A stretch of DNA of 64,000 nt, from NCBI GenBank assembly GCA_036502405.1, contig DASXYP010000045.1, positions 1 through 64,000 of the forward strand. The letters run 5' to 3'. Positions within the stretch are counted from its first letter, which is position 1. Each line of letters starts with the position of its first letter. The stretch is from Chersky-806 sp036502405. GTDB taxonomy: Bacteria > Actinomycetota > Acidimicrobiia > IMCC26256 > JAENVU01. The notes under the pieces are model-generated. The model searched no databases. It was not told the origin of the DNA and was given only the letters and a program-made list of their open reading frames with translations. The translations under genes were made by a program, and so were the position numbers. Of this stretch, positions 42,115 to 51,068 are shown piece by piece.

Positions 42115-42525
42115 ATGGACATCAGCATCTACTCAGCCTTCCTCCCCCAGAACGATCCGGACGCCGCGCGGGCCTTCTACGGCGACACGCTCGGCTTCGA
42201 GATCCGCAACGACGTCGGGTACAACGGGATGCACTGGATCACGGTCGGTCCGGCCGACCAGCCCGGCACCTGCATCGTGCTGTACCCGCCGGGCGCCGAC
42301 CCCGGCGTCACCGACGAGGAGCGCAACACGATCCTCGAGATGATGGCCAAGGGGACGTTCGCGATGCTCACCCTCGCCACGCCCGATCTCGACGGCACGT
42401 TCGCGCAGCTGCAGGCGGGTGACGTCGAGATCGTCCAGGAGCCGACCGACCAGCCCTACGGCATTCGGGACTGCGCCATCCGCGACCCGGCCGGCAACCT
42501 GATCCGCATCAACGAGGTCCGCTGA
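42115..42525 (+). CDS. VOC family (glyoxalase-like) protein
   Basis: 136 residues. SAFLPQNDPDAARAFYGDTLGFEIRNDVGY begins the first VOC module and IRDCAIRDPAGNLIRINEVR ends the second, with Glu near the C-terminus as a possible metal ligand. It is co-transcribed with the AraC-type gene and probably acts on or binds the signal. It converges with the Tet(M)-like gene, 15 bp apart. Confidence 0.87.
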   Translation: MDISIYSAFLPQNDPDAARAFYGDTLGFEIRNDVGYNGMHWITVGPADQPGTCIVLYPPGADPGVTDEERNTILEMMAKGTFAMLTLATPDLDGTFAQLQAGDVEIVQEPTDQPYGIRDCAIRDPAGNLIRINEVR

Positions 42526-42540
42526 CCCGAGTGCGCCCGC

Positions 42541-44490
42541 TCATTGCAGTGCGATCCCCTTGAGTCGCCGGAGGTAATCGGCGCGATCGAGCGGGTTGTG
42601 GTCGGTCCGGGGACGCGACGGCGGAGCGCCCCGGACCGGGCGGTACCCGGCGAAGGACGACTCCAGCACCCCCTCGCCGCGCGTCAGGTCCGGGAGTCGT
42701 GACTGAAGATCGTGGAGGCGAGCCGATCGCAGCTCCGCGTCGAGCGCGCACGTCGTTCCACGGACCTCCGGCGATCGCGGCTGCGCGCCGAGCTCGACGA
42801 GCGTCGAGAAGATCGGGCCGAGCACGTCCGATGGGAGCTCGAGGTGGACGTCGAGCACCGGCTCGCACACGATCGTCCCGGCCTGCTGCAGTGCGGCCAT
42901 CAGCACCAGCGGCGTCAGCAGCCGGTAGTCGGAGAGCGTCGTCCCCGGCCACCGGCGTGGGGGTGCCTGGTAGCCGCAGTCGTACATGGTGACGGCGCAG
43001 TCGGTGACCTCCCAGCCGTGGATGCCCTGGTGGAGCGACTCCCGCACCGTCCGGGACATGAGGTCGCGGAAGTTCTCGACCGTGTCGAAGACGTGCAGCG
43101 GGATCGACCGGACGCCGACCTCCAGCTCGAAGGTCACGCCGGAGTCCGGTGGCCGGGGAACGACCGCGAGCCCCACGGTCGCGAGGAACGGCCGCCGCGA
43201 TGACCGCTGCTCCGGGATCACCTCGACCGCGGAGCCGGCGCCCCGGGGCCGTTCGACGCAGATCGGCGTGACGGGCCGGAACTCGATCGCGAGGCCGTAG
43301 TCGTCGGTGAGCATCTGCGCGACGACCTCGCGCTGCACCTCGCCGTAGAGCGAGAGGAACAGCTCCTGGCGGGTGTCGTCCTGGCGCAGGTTGATCAGCG
43401 GGTCCTGCTCGGCCAGCTCGACCAACGCCGAGAACAGCGCTGACTTCTCACGCGGGTTGCGGGGCACGATCGCCGTCTCGAGCGTCGGCGGCGAGAAGGT
43501 GTACGGCGCTCGCGCCCCGGCGGCGGTGCCGAAGCCGTCGCCGATGCGCGCGGTCGAGAGACCGCGGACCCTCGCGATGTCACCGGCAGACGTCTCCCGA
43601 CGCGGGCGCGTGCCCCCGGCTTCGAACACCTCGATGCCCGTGACGGTGTCGCCCGTCGGCGCGTCGGCACGGAGCCGAACCCGATCCCGCGTCCGCAGCG
43701 TCCCGGAGAACATGCGTACGAGCGCGAGCTTGTCGCCATCGGCGGATCGCTCGATCTTGAAGACCGAGCCCGACGGCGGGAACGACGCATCGTTCTCGGC
43801 AGCCGGGAGGTACTCGGCGATCCCCCGCATCAGCGCGTCGACGCCGGCACCCGTGATGGCCGCGCCGAAGTAGACGGGATGCAGGAGGAGCGCCGCGGTC
43901 TGATCGGCGAGGGCGGTACGGAGCTGAGCGGCGGGGACGGGTGCTCCGTCGACGTACCCTCGCAGGATCTCCTCGTCGTTGGCTGCAAGTGCTTCGGTGA
44001 TCGCCTCGGTACCGTCGGCGTCGCGCATGACGACGATCTGCGGAGTCAGACGTTCGGTGATCATGTCGAGCACGCGCCGCTCGTCCGCGCCCTGACGATC
44101 GATCTTGTTGACGAAGATCAACGTCGGCACGCGAAGCCGTTGCAGCGCACGATGTAGGACGAGGGTCTGCGATTGCACCCCTTCGACGGCGGAGATCACC
44201 AGGACGGCACCGTCGAGCACGCCGAGAACCCGCTCCACCTCGGCGATGAAGTCAGGGTGGCCCGGCGTGTCGATCAGGTTGACCGTCACGCCGTCGATCA
44301 CGAAGGACACGACCGCCGACTTGATCGTGATCCCGCGTTGTCGTTCGAGTGCGAGCGAGTCGGTCTGCGTCGTGCCGTGATCGACGCGACCGATCTCGTC
44401 GATCACTCCGGCCGCGAAGAGCAGCCGTTCGCTCAGGGTGGTCTTACCCGCGTCTACGTGCGCAAGGATCCCGAGGTTCAGCTTCGCCAT
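42541..44490 (-). CDS. Tet(M)/Otr(A)-like ribosomal protection translational GTPase
   Basis: 649 residues of EF-G architecture. G1 AHVDAGKTT, G2 RGITI, G3 DTPGH and G4 NKID are intact, followed by domains II-V. The C-terminal loop region has GYQAPPRRWPGT. Tet(M)-like proteins remove tetracyclines from ribosomes, and actinobacterial relatives are often intrinsic. Whether this one gives resistance cannot be told from the sequence. No leader peptide attenuator of the tet(M) type is evident in the 222 bp upstream. Confidence 0.85.
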   Translation of the reverse strand: MAKLNLGILAHVDAGKTTLSERLLFAAGVIDEIGRVDHGTTQTDSLALERQRGITIKSAVVSFVIDGVTVNLIDTPGHPDFIAEVERVLGVLDGAVLVISAVEGVQSQTLVLHRALQRLRVPTLIFVNKIDRQGADERRVLDMITERLTPQIVVMRDADGTEAITEALAANDEEILRGYVDGAPVPAAQLRTALADQTAALLLHPVYFGAAITGAGVDALMRGIAEYLPAAENDASFPPSGSVFKIERSADGDKLALVRMFSGTLRTRDRVRLRADAPTGDTVTGIEVFEAGGTRPRRETSAGDIARVRGLSTARIGDGFGTAAGARAPYTFSPPTLETAIVPRNPREKSALFSALVELAEQDPLINLRQDDTRQELFLSLYGEVQREVVAQMLTDDYGLAIEFRPVTPICVERPRGAGSAVEVIPEQRSSRRPFLATVGLAVVPRPPDSGVTFELEVGVRSIPLHVFDTVENFRDLMSRTVRESLHQGIHGWEVTDCAVTMYDCGYQAPPRRWPGTTLSDYRLLTPLVLMAALQQAGTIVCEPVLDVHLELPSDVLGPIFSTLVELGAQPRSPEVRGTTCALDAELRSARLHDLQSRLPDLTRGEGVLESSFAGYRPVRGAPPSRPRTDHNPLDRADYLRRLKGIALQ

Positions 44491-44712
44491 GTCTCGTCAC
44501 GTCTCCCACAGAGGCATCAAGTCCCAGATGGATGAGTGACTGACGACGCATTCCGAGCTCCTCTCGCCGGATCGGCAGGCATGAGTCGAGCACGCGAGGC
44601 GGGCGCGACCAAGCGATTCACCCGAGACGGGGCCGAGACGCCCGTCCGGGCGGTGTACGGGGCTCCGTGACTGGGTAGGCCTGCCGTGCCCAACACGAGT
44701 GAGGAGGGTCAG

Positions 44713-44940
44713 ATGCCGTCGAAGCGTGCGAACGTCAAGAACGAGAAGCAGTACGAGGCGCTCAAGGACAAGGGAATGTCCAAGTCGCGCGCGGCCAAGA
44801 TCGCCAACTCGCCCGACGCGTCGAAGCACGGCGGCAAGAAGTCGCACAGCGGAAGCGGCAACGCCAAGCAAGGCGGGACCCACGCACAGCACAAGGCCGC
44901 GGGTCGCAAGGGTGGCAAGGCCTCCGCCAAGAAGCGCTGA
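44713..44940 (+). CDS. Small basic hydrophilic protein (DUF7218-like)
   Basis: 75 residues from ATG 44713, with GAGGAGGG immediately before it. VKNEKQYEALKDKGMSKSRAAKIANS is typical of short actinobacterial proteins with a predicted helix, followed by a Lys/Gly/His-rich tail KHGGKKSHSGSGNAKQGGTH. Such proteins have no proven role; the charge suggests nucleic-acid contact or stress function. It lies just before an LLM gene. Confidence 0.75.
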   Translation: MPSKRANVKNEKQYEALKDKGMSKSRAAKIANSPDASKHGGKKSHSGSGNAKQGGTHAQHKAAGRKGGKASAKKR

Positions 44941-44978
44941 TCCTTCGAACCATTTTGACGTCGAGGAGGTGCGGCGAC

Positions 44979-45926
44979 ATGAAGCTCGGGTACTCGCTCT
45001 CCAGCGAGGAGATGCATCCGACGGACATGGTCCGGTGGGGCGCCCAGGCGGAGGCCGCGGGTTTCTCCGGCATTGCGATCTCGGACCACTTCCACCCGTG
45101 GACGAATCGACAGGGTCAGAGCCCGTTCGTCTGGGACGTGCTCGGCGCGCTCTGCGCGGTCACGCACGACCTCCGCCTCGGAACGTCGGTGACGTGCCCG
45201 ACGGTGCGGATCCATCCGGCGATCCTGGCCCAGGCGGCGGCGACGACCCAGGCGATGGCTCGGGGTCGCTTCTTCTTCGGTGTCGGCAGCGGCGAGGCGC
45301 TGAACGAGCACATCCTCGGCGACCGGTGGCCCGAGGTGGACGTGCGCCTCGACATGCTGCGTGAGGCGGTCGAGGTGATGCGCCGGTTGTGGACGGGCGA
45401 GCAGGTCTCCCATCACGGTCGGCACTACACGGTGGAGAACGCGCAGCTCTACACGCTCCCCGACCAGCCGCCGCCGGTCATCGTGTCCGGCTTCGGCCCG
45501 AAGGCCGCGCAGCTCGCGGCCGAGATCGGCGACGGGTACTTCGGCACGCAACCCAGCTCCGAGCTCCTCGAGACCTACGAGCGCGCCGGCGGCACCGGTC
45601 CGAAGCTGGCGCTCATGAAGGTCTGCTGGGGTCCCGACGAGCAGGCCGCCCGCGAGCTGGCGTACGAGCTGTGGCCGACGATCGGGATCTCCGGTGAGCT
45701 CAGCCAGGAGCTCCCGGTGCCCGCGCACTTCGAGCAGGCCACCGAGAACGTGAGCGTCGACGACGTGGCGGACGCGATCAGCTGCGGGCCGGATCCCGCC
45801 GTGCACCTGGCGTCGGTTCGGAAGTACGCGGACGCCGGGTACGACGAGGTCTTCGTCCAGCAGATCGGTCCCGCCCAGGACGAGTTCTTCAAGTTCTGGA
45901 CCGACGAGATGTCGCCGGAGCTCTGA
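44979..45926 (+). CDS. LLM-class F420-dependent oxidoreductase (TIGR03557-like)
   Basis: 315 residues from ATG 44979 after GAGGAGG. GIAISDHFHPWTNRQGQSPFVWDVLGAL and RFFFGVGSGEALNEHILGDRWPE match the group related to F420-dependent glucose-6-phosphate dehydrogenase. The SDHFHPW segment contacts F420 in relatives. The substrate is unknown, but sugar phosphates or hydroxy compounds are plausible by similarity. Confidence 0.9.
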   Translation: MKLGYSLSSEEMHPTDMVRWGAQAEAAGFSGIAISDHFHPWTNRQGQSPFVWDVLGALCAVTHDLRLGTSVTCPTVRIHPAILAQAAATTQAMARGRFFFGVGSGEALNEHILGDRWPEVDVRLDMLREAVEVMRRLWTGEQVSHHGRHYTVENAQLYTLPDQPPPVIVSGFGPKAAQLAAEIGDGYFGTQPSSELLETYERAGGTGPKLALMKVCWGPDEQAARELAYELWPTIGISGELSQELPVPAHFEQATENVSVDDVADAISCGPDPAVHLASVRKYADAGYDEVFVQQIGPAQDEFFKFWTDEMSPEL

Positions 45927-45977
45927 CCATGGGCTGCGTCAGAGCCACGTCCTAGCGGTCGACCGAAGGTCGGGTGA

Positions 45978-46436
45978 ATGGGAAGCGCGTGGTCCGTCAG
46001 GGTCGCGGTCGGCGCGCTGGCGATCGTCGCGGCCGGCTGCTTCCAGCCCGTCGGGCCGGCGCGCACGTTCCACGACTACGAGCTGAAGGCGGAGAGCACC
46101 GCGAAGAGCGCGCGCTCCTCGGTGGAGACCGCTCGGCTCGCGGTGCAGGTCGCGACCGATGGCGACGCGTTCCCGCCGTACGTCTCGGTGCTGCTCGCCG
46201 AGGCCGAGTCGGACGCATCGAATTCGCAGGGCACGTTCCTCGGGATCCAGCCGCCCGACAAGCACTCCGACCGGCTGCGTGACCGGTTGGGTCGGCTGCT
46301 CGAACAGACGGGGAACGTCCTCTCGACGTTGCGGATCACTGCCCGGCGAGCGGACCTGCAGCAGCTCAAAGGACAAGCCGCCCGGCTGCCGGCCCTCTCG
46401 AAGCGTCTCGACCGGTTCGCGACGGAGCACGAGTGA
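45978..46436 (+). CDS. Lipoprotein with helical/coiled-coil mature domain
   Basis: 152 residues. Signal and lipobox IVAAGC with Cys21 give an outer-face lipid anchor. The mature part is largely helical: YELKAESTAKSARSSVETARLAVQV, then RLRDRLGRLLEQTGNVLSTLRI and ARLPALSKRLDRFATEHE look like coiled coils. Its TGA overlaps the ATG of the NRAMP-like gene (TGATG), so it belongs to that operon and may be an accessory subunit of the transporter. Confidence 0.8.
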   Translation: MGSAWSVRVAVGALAIVAAGCFQPVGPARTFHDYELKAESTAKSARSSVETARLAVQVATDGDAFPPYVSVLLAEAESDASNSQGTFLGIQPPDKHSDRLRDRLGRLLEQTGNVLSTLRITARRADLQQLKGQAARLPALSKRLDRFATEHE

Positions 46437-47665
46437 TGAAGCGCCTCGTCGGGGTGATGCTCGGCGTCCTGACCGCGATCGGCGGGTTCATGGACATCGG
46501 CGACATCGTCGCGAACTCCGCGACTGGTGCCCGCTTCGGGATGTCGCTCGCGTGGGCTGTGCTGCTGGGCACCGTGGGCATCGTCGTGTACGCGGAGATG
46601 GCGGGTCGTGTCGCGGCCGTCTCGGGGCGACCGACGTTCGACCTCGTGCGGGAACGACTCGGCGCGCGCATGGCGATCGTGAACCTCGCGGCATCCTTCT
46701 TCATCAACCTCCTGACCCTCACCGCGGAGGTCGCGGGCGTCGCCATCGCCCTCCAGCTCGCGACCGACGTCAACTACCTCCTCTGGTTGCCGTTGACCGC
46801 GCTGCTGGTGTGGCTGGTGATCTGGCGGGTCCGGTTCACGCTGATGGAGAACGTGTTCGGGCTGATGGGTCTGGCGATGATCGTCATGGCGATCGCAGTG
46901 TGGCAGCTGCACCCGGACTGGTCGCAGCTCTGGCACGGGGCTTCGCATCCGGTGGTACCGAGCGGCGAAGGACACGCCACGTACTTCTATTACGCGATCG
47001 CACTCTTCGGCGCGGCCATGACTCCCTACGAGGTGTTCTTCTTCTCCTCCGGCGCGGTCGAGGAGCACTGGACCAGATCGGACCTGAGCGAGAACCGCGC
47101 GAACGTCTTCATCGGCTTCCCGCTCGGAGCGTTCCTGTCGCTCAGCCTCATGGCGCTGGCCACGCTGGTGCTCTTCCCCCGCGGGATCTCGGTCGACCAC
47201 CTCTCCCAGGCCGCGCTCCCCGTCTCCCTCTCGCTCGGCAAGATCGGCCTGGCGCTGATCATCGTCGGCTTCTTCGCCGCGACGTTCGGCGCCGCGCTCG
47301 AGACGGGCCTCTCGGCCGGCTACACGATCTCGCAGTACTTCGGCTGGCAATGGGGGAAGCGGAACCGCCCCCGCGACGCGAGCCGCTTTCACCTCGTCGT
47401 GCTCGTCTCGATCGGTGTCGCGATGCTGGTCGCCCTCACGGCCGTCGACCCGGTCAAGGTCACGGAGTACTCGATCGTCCTCTCCGCGGCCGCACTCCCG
47501 CTCACCTACTTCCCGATCCTCGTGGTGGCGAACGATCCCGACTTCATGGGTGACAAGGTCAACGGGAGGTTCGGGAACGCGATCGGATCGATCTACCTCG
47601 TCATCCTGGTCGTGGTCTCGCTGGCCACGATCCCGCTCATGATCATCACGAAGGCGGGCGCATGA
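46436..47665 (+). CDS. NRAMP-superfamily transporter with altered metal site (NRMT-like)
   Basis: 409 residues, about 11 membrane helices. The TM1 ion site reads DIGD (Asp20-Asp23) where classical NRAMPs have DPGN. The TM6 site reads GAAMTPYE (195-199) where they have the Met-Pro-His motif, so Met is Thr196 and His is Tyr198. Loss of that Met is known in NRAMP relatives that carry Mg or Al instead of Mn/Fe. GTG 46433 is an alternative start. Coupled to a lipoprotein and two PRC-barrel genes. Confidence 0.85.
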   Translation: MKRLVGVMLGVLTAIGGFMDIGDIVANSATGARFGMSLAWAVLLGTVGIVVYAEMAGRVAAVSGRPTFDLVRERLGARMAIVNLAASFFINLLTLTAEVAGVAIALQLATDVNYLLWLPLTALLVWLVIWRVRFTLMENVFGLMGLAMIVMAIAVWQLHPDWSQLWHGASHPVVPSGEGHATYFYYAIALFGAAMTPYEVFFFSSGAVEEHWTRSDLSENRANVFIGFPLGAFLSLSLMALATLVLFPRGISVDHLSQAALPVSLSLGKIGLALIIVGFFAATFGAALETGLSAGYTISQYFGWQWGKRNRPRDASRFHLVVLVSIGVAMLVALTAVDPVKVTEYSIVLSAAALPLTYFPILVVANDPDFMGDKVNGRFGNAIGSIYLVILVVVSLATIPLMIITKAGA

Positions 47666-48057
47666 ACGATCGCAGGGAGCTCCTCGCGGGCCTCCACCTC
47701 CTCGACCACCAGATCCTCGACTGCGACGGATGGGCCGCCGGCAAGGTCGACGACCTCGAGCTCGACGTCGCCGCCGACCCGACCACGGCGCTGCCGGTCG
47801 TCACGGCGATCCTCTCCGGAGCCGGAGCACTGTCACGCCGACTCGAAGGGCGGCTCGGTCGATGGGTCGAGTCGGTCGACGAGCGGCTCGCGAGCGATCG
47901 CGTGCCGTCGCAGATCGCGTTCGAGCTCGTGAGCGAGATCGCCAGCCACGTCAGCGTGACCGCCTCGCGCGACGACCTCGAGACCGGGCGCGGCGAGCGC
48001 TGGACGCGCGAGCGCATCGTCGGGCACATCCCGGGAGCCGGCCATGCGCCTGAGTGA
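47662..48057 (+). CDS. PRC-barrel-like protein 1 of transporter operon
   Basis: 131 residues. LDHQILDCDGWAAGKVDDLELD is a PRC-barrel N-terminal strand pair, followed by a helical C-terminal part. PRC domains occur in ribosome maturation (RimM) and in Mg-transporter-linked proteins. ATG 47662 overlaps the transporter stop (ATGA), and its end overlaps the next gene by 14 bases. It is probably a cytosolic regulator or partner of the transporter. Confidence 0.75.
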   Translation: MNDRRELLAGLHLLDHQILDCDGWAAGKVDDLELDVAADPTTALPVVTAILSGAGALSRRLEGRLGRWVESVDERLASDRVPSQIAFELVSEIASHVSVTASRDDLETGRGERWTRERIVGHIPGAGHAPE

Positions 48058-48379
48058 CATCCTCGGATCCGAGGTCTTCGCCGCGGACGGCAGCTCGTTG
48101 GGACACGTCCGCGACGTGCGCCTGCTCGCCGACGGTCCCGAGCTCGGCGCGTTCGGACCGGCGTTGCGCGTCCATGGGATCCTCGTCGGGCGCGGCTCGC
48201 TCGGTGCCCGCCTCGGGCTCGGGCGCCCGGAGATGCGCGGCCCGTGGCTGCTCAAGCGGGTGTTCGGCCGGAGGGCGCGCCACCTCGTCGACTGGGGCGA
48301 CATCGCGTCGGTCCAGGAAGGCGAGATCCGGCTCTCGGCCACGGCGTCCCCTACCTCGATCGGCTCGCCGTCGGCTTGA
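48044..48379 (+). CDS. PRC-barrel protein 2 of transporter operon
   Basis: 111 residues. MRLSDILGSEVFAADGSSLGHVRDVRLLADG is a clear PRC barrel start, and RGPWLLKRVFGRR plus LVDWGDIASVQEGEIRL complete it. It begins 14 bases inside PRC protein 1 and ends the operon. A pair of PRC proteins after the transporter suggests one composite regulatory or coupling module. Confidence 0.8.
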   Translation: MRLSDILGSEVFAADGSSLGHVRDVRLLADGPELGAFGPALRVHGILVGRGSLGARLGLGRPEMRGPWLLKRVFGRRARHLVDWGDIASVQEGEIRLSATASPTSIGSPSA

Positions 48380-48408
48380 AGTCCTGCAGAGACCTCCGTA
48401 CTGTCCTT

Positions 48409-48436
48409 CCGTCCCGTTCGGCAGGAAACGGGAGGG
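48409..48436 (+). terminator. Hairpin after transporter operon
   Basis: CCGTCCCGTT and AACGGGAGGG pair 9 of 10 across an 8-base loop between the last PRC gene and the DUF6777 gene. There is no run of T. It could terminate the operon or be an operator for the next gene. Confidence 0.35.
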
Positions 48437-48454
48437 CTGCGAGAAGAGGCGGGG

Positions 48455-50515
48455 ATGGCTTCGGACTCCGACGGGCGACGCCGGTGGTGGATGGTCGCGG
48501 TCGCGGTCGTGGCCGCCGCCGTGGCGGGAGCCGCGATCGCCGTGGTGGTCGTAGGCGGCGGGACCTCAGCGGCCGCGCCGGGCATCACCTTGGTGCACGC
48601 CAACGCGCCCGGGAAGGACCCGTTCACCCAATCGGTGGCGACGAGCTCCGCCGGTGACGTCAGCTCCGTGGGCGCGCGCGTCCGCGGGAGCCTGCGCACC
48701 GATCCGCACACGAAGACGCTCGTCGCCGCGGGCACGGCCCCCGGCCTCTACGGAGGATCGGGCGACGTCCACGTCTGCGACGCGCAGAAGCTGGTCAGCT
48801 TCTTGGACGCGAACCCGGCCAAGGCCCGCGCATGGGCGAGCGTGTTCCATCTCTTGCCGAAGGACATCGCGAGCTATGTCGCGACGCTCACGCCGGTCGT
48901 GTTGACCGCCGACACGCTGGTCACCAACCACGGCTACCGCAACGGTGCTGCGACCTCGCTCACGTCGGTGCTCGAGGCCGGGACCGCAGTCATGGTCGAC
49001 CGCAGCGGCACGCCACGAGTGAAGTGCAACTGCGGCAACCCTCTGCTCCCTCCCGTCCCGATCAACCTGGCGTCGGCGACGCTGCTCGGCCCTCGGTGGA
49101 ACGGCTACGCACCCACCCGTGTGACGATCATCGAGGCCGGCCACAACGTGAGCAACTTCACGTTGACCAACGTCAACACCGGCGCCACCTACGTTGAGCC
49201 GGCGGGAACCGACGACGCACCGAGCTCGGGTGGTCGGTGGGTCGCGACGGAGGTCTCCTACTCGGGATACGTCCCGACGACGACGATCGTCACGAGCCGC
49301 GACGGCGCGACCTGGAAGCCGGCCGGCGTGGTCACCGGCGAAGCCTTCTCGGGGCTGGCATTCGGAGACGGCAAGTGGATCGCCGTGGCGCAAGGCGACT
49401 ACGACATCGGTACCGGCACGCACATGCTCGAGAGCACGGATCTCCACCGGTGGGTGCAGGTCGGCACCGCGCCGGAGAACCTCGTCGGCATCGGCCACAC
49501 CGACGGCCAGTGGGTGGCGGTCGGGACCTGGCCCGCGGGGGTGGCGGTGGGAGGCGTCGACCACGCGACCCGCGCCGTCTACACGAGCGCCGACGGGACG
49601 AGCTGGACGCAGCTCGAGGAGGTCCCCGACGGTCCGGACACGGGCGCGAACATGCGCGGGCTGGTCTCCGTCGCGCACGGCGGCCAAGGCTGGACCGCGA
49701 TCGGCATCGACGAGACGACACCTGCGTCGGGAGCCGCTCCGACGTACCAGCTCTCCACGCTCACCAGCTCGGACGGCTCGCAGTGGACCCAGCCCGCGGC
49801 CGATGCGCCCGCGGGCGACGGGCGTGCGGCCATCGCCAACGGCGGCGGCACCTGGGCCGAAGCGATGACGCAGACGTCGGGACGTGGCGTCCTCCGGACC
49901 GCGGCGAACGGTGTCACGTGGACCGCAGTCGCCGGGACTCCCTTCGGCGCGCATCCCGCCTCGGCGCTCGCGCACGGTACCGGTACGTGGCTCGCGGTGA
50001 GCGCGCCCGCGCCGACGAGCCCGCTCTCGGTCCCGGCCAATGCCGTCTCGACGGTCTTCACGAGCCAGGACCTCAAGCGATGGAAGCAGTCGACCCAGCT
50101 GCAGGCCGAGGTGACCGCAGTCGCCTACGGCGGCGCGGCGACGCCATCGACCACGCCGGCGTCGTCGCCCGACGCGTCGGCCGGCGGGCAGCCACCGTGC
50201 ACCCGGCAGGTGCTCCAGGACGCGTTCGGCCATGACCCCGAGGACGACATGGACACCGCGATCCTCCACTCCTACGACCCGCCGATCTGCGCCGACGGCT
50301 GGGCCGCGGTGCACATCGGGAACCAGGGCATGTACCCGCTCGTGGTGTTCCGGGCCGTCGGGTCCACGTGGACCCATCCGACGGACCTGTCGGAGAAGTA
50401 CCCCTCCGATCCCTTCCCCCCGAACACCGAGGGGTACCTCGAGCACTGGCACTCGCTCTGTGCAGACCCGCAGTTCCCCAAGGCGCTCCACCCCTACGCC
50501 TGCCCCGGTCAGTAG
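48455..50515 (+). CDS. Secreted DUF6777 protein with BNR-like beta-propeller repeats
   Basis: 686 residues. Residues 11-36 are a signal anchor. Residues about 85-215 match DUF6777 (APGLYGGSGDVHVCDAQKLV, TNHGYRNGAAT, GTAVMVDRSGTPRVKCNCGNPLLPP). Then six short repeats of the form S-x-D-G-x-x-W (TSRDGATWKPAG, ESTDLHRWVQV, TSADGTSWTQL, TSSDGSQWTQP, TAANGVTWTAV, TSQDLKRWKQS) suggest a six-bladed propeller. The C-terminal 100 residues are Cys-containing. Extracellular role unknown. Confidence 0.82.
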   Translation: MASDSDGRRRWWMVAVAVVAAAVAGAAIAVVVVGGGTSAAAPGITLVHANAPGKDPFTQSVATSSAGDVSSVGARVRGSLRTDPHTKTLVAAGTAPGLYGGSGDVHVCDAQKLVSFLDANPAKARAWASVFHLLPKDIASYVATLTPVVLTADTLVTNHGYRNGAATSLTSVLEAGTAVMVDRSGTPRVKCNCGNPLLPPVPINLASATLLGPRWNGYAPTRVTIIEAGHNVSNFTLTNVNTGATYVEPAGTDDAPSSGGRWVATEVSYSGYVPTTTIVTSRDGATWKPAGVVTGEAFSGLAFGDGKWIAVAQGDYDIGTGTHMLESTDLHRWVQVGTAPENLVGIGHTDGQWVAVGTWPAGVAVGGVDHATRAVYTSADGTSWTQLEEVPDGPDTGANMRGLVSVAHGGQGWTAIGIDETTPASGAAPTYQLSTLTSSDGSQWTQPAADAPAGDGRAAIANGGGTWAEAMTQTSGRGVLRTAANGVTWTAVAGTPFGAHPASALAHGTGTWLAVSAPAPTSPLSVPANAVSTVFTSQDLKRWKQSTQLQAEVTAVAYGGAATPSTTPASSPDASAGGQPPCTRQVLQDAFGHDPEDDMDTAILHSYDPPICADGWAAVHIGNQGMYPLVVFRAVGSTWTHPTDLSEKYPSDPFPPNTEGYLEHWHSLCADPQFPKALHPYACPGQ

Positions 50516-50537
50516 CACCCCGAGGGCAGGCCGCGGG

Positions 50538-50564
50538 TTGAGATGCTTTCCTCCTTTCTATATT
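50538..50564 (+). promoter_or_regulatory. Candidate sigma70-like promoter for VOC/ArsR/SRPBCC operon
   Basis: TTGAGA at 50538 and TATATT at 50559 with 15-bp spacing, in one of the few AT-rich patches of the window, 40 bp before the VOC start codon. Spacing is 2 bp shorter than ideal. Confidence 0.4.
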
Positions 50565-50603
50565 GTTCATGGAAACCGCAACGATCTCTCGTCAGGAGCC
50601 TCC

Positions 50604-51068
50604 ATGGACGACATCACCTTCGTGCCCGCGCTCTCCTACCGCGACCCCAAGGCTGCCCTCGACTGGCTGGCCGCCGCGTTCGGCTTCGAGCTCACCATGG
50701 CCATCGACGGCCCCGACGGCGACGCCACCCAGGGCCACTACGAGATGGGCCTGGAGGGGCGGGGCCGCATCATGATCGGTGCCGAGTGGAACGAGTGGAT
50801 GCGCAGCCCCGCGTCCCTGGACGGGCACACCACCTGCAGCGTCCACGTCGACGTCGCCCACGACCTCGACGCGCACTGCGAGCGCGCACGCGCGGCCGGC
50901 GCCACCATCGTTGCCGAGCCGTCCGACCAGTTCTACGGCGACCGCGTCTACCGCGCCGCCGACCTCGAGGGCCACCACTGGACGTTCTCGATGCACGTGC
51001 GCGACGTGAGCCGCGAGGAGGCGGAGGCCGCGATCAACCTGCCGATCTTCGCGACCGCCTGGCGTTGA
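50604..51068 (+). CDS. VOC family (glyoxalase-like) protein
   Basis: 154 residues from ATG 50604 after AGGAG. FVPALSYRDPKAALDWLAAAFGFEL starts the fold and YRAADLEGHHWTFSMHVRDVS ends it, with His and Glu near a possible metal site. It heads a three-gene operon with ArsR and SRPBCC genes, each overlapping the next. Similar triads are believed to be ligand-controlled detoxification modules. Confidence 0.85.
   Translation: MDDITFVPALSYRDPKAALDWLAAAFGFELTMAIDGPDGDATQGHYEMGLEGRGRIMIGAEWNEWMRSPASLDGHTTCSVHVDVAHDLDAHCERARAAGATIVAEPSDQFYGDRVYRAADLEGHHWTFSMHVRDVSREEAEAAINLPIFATAWR

Noticed and set aside
44491..44712. Leader peptide or attenuator before the Tet(M)-like gene
   Set aside because: No short frame with paired hairpins could be identified in the 222 bp.
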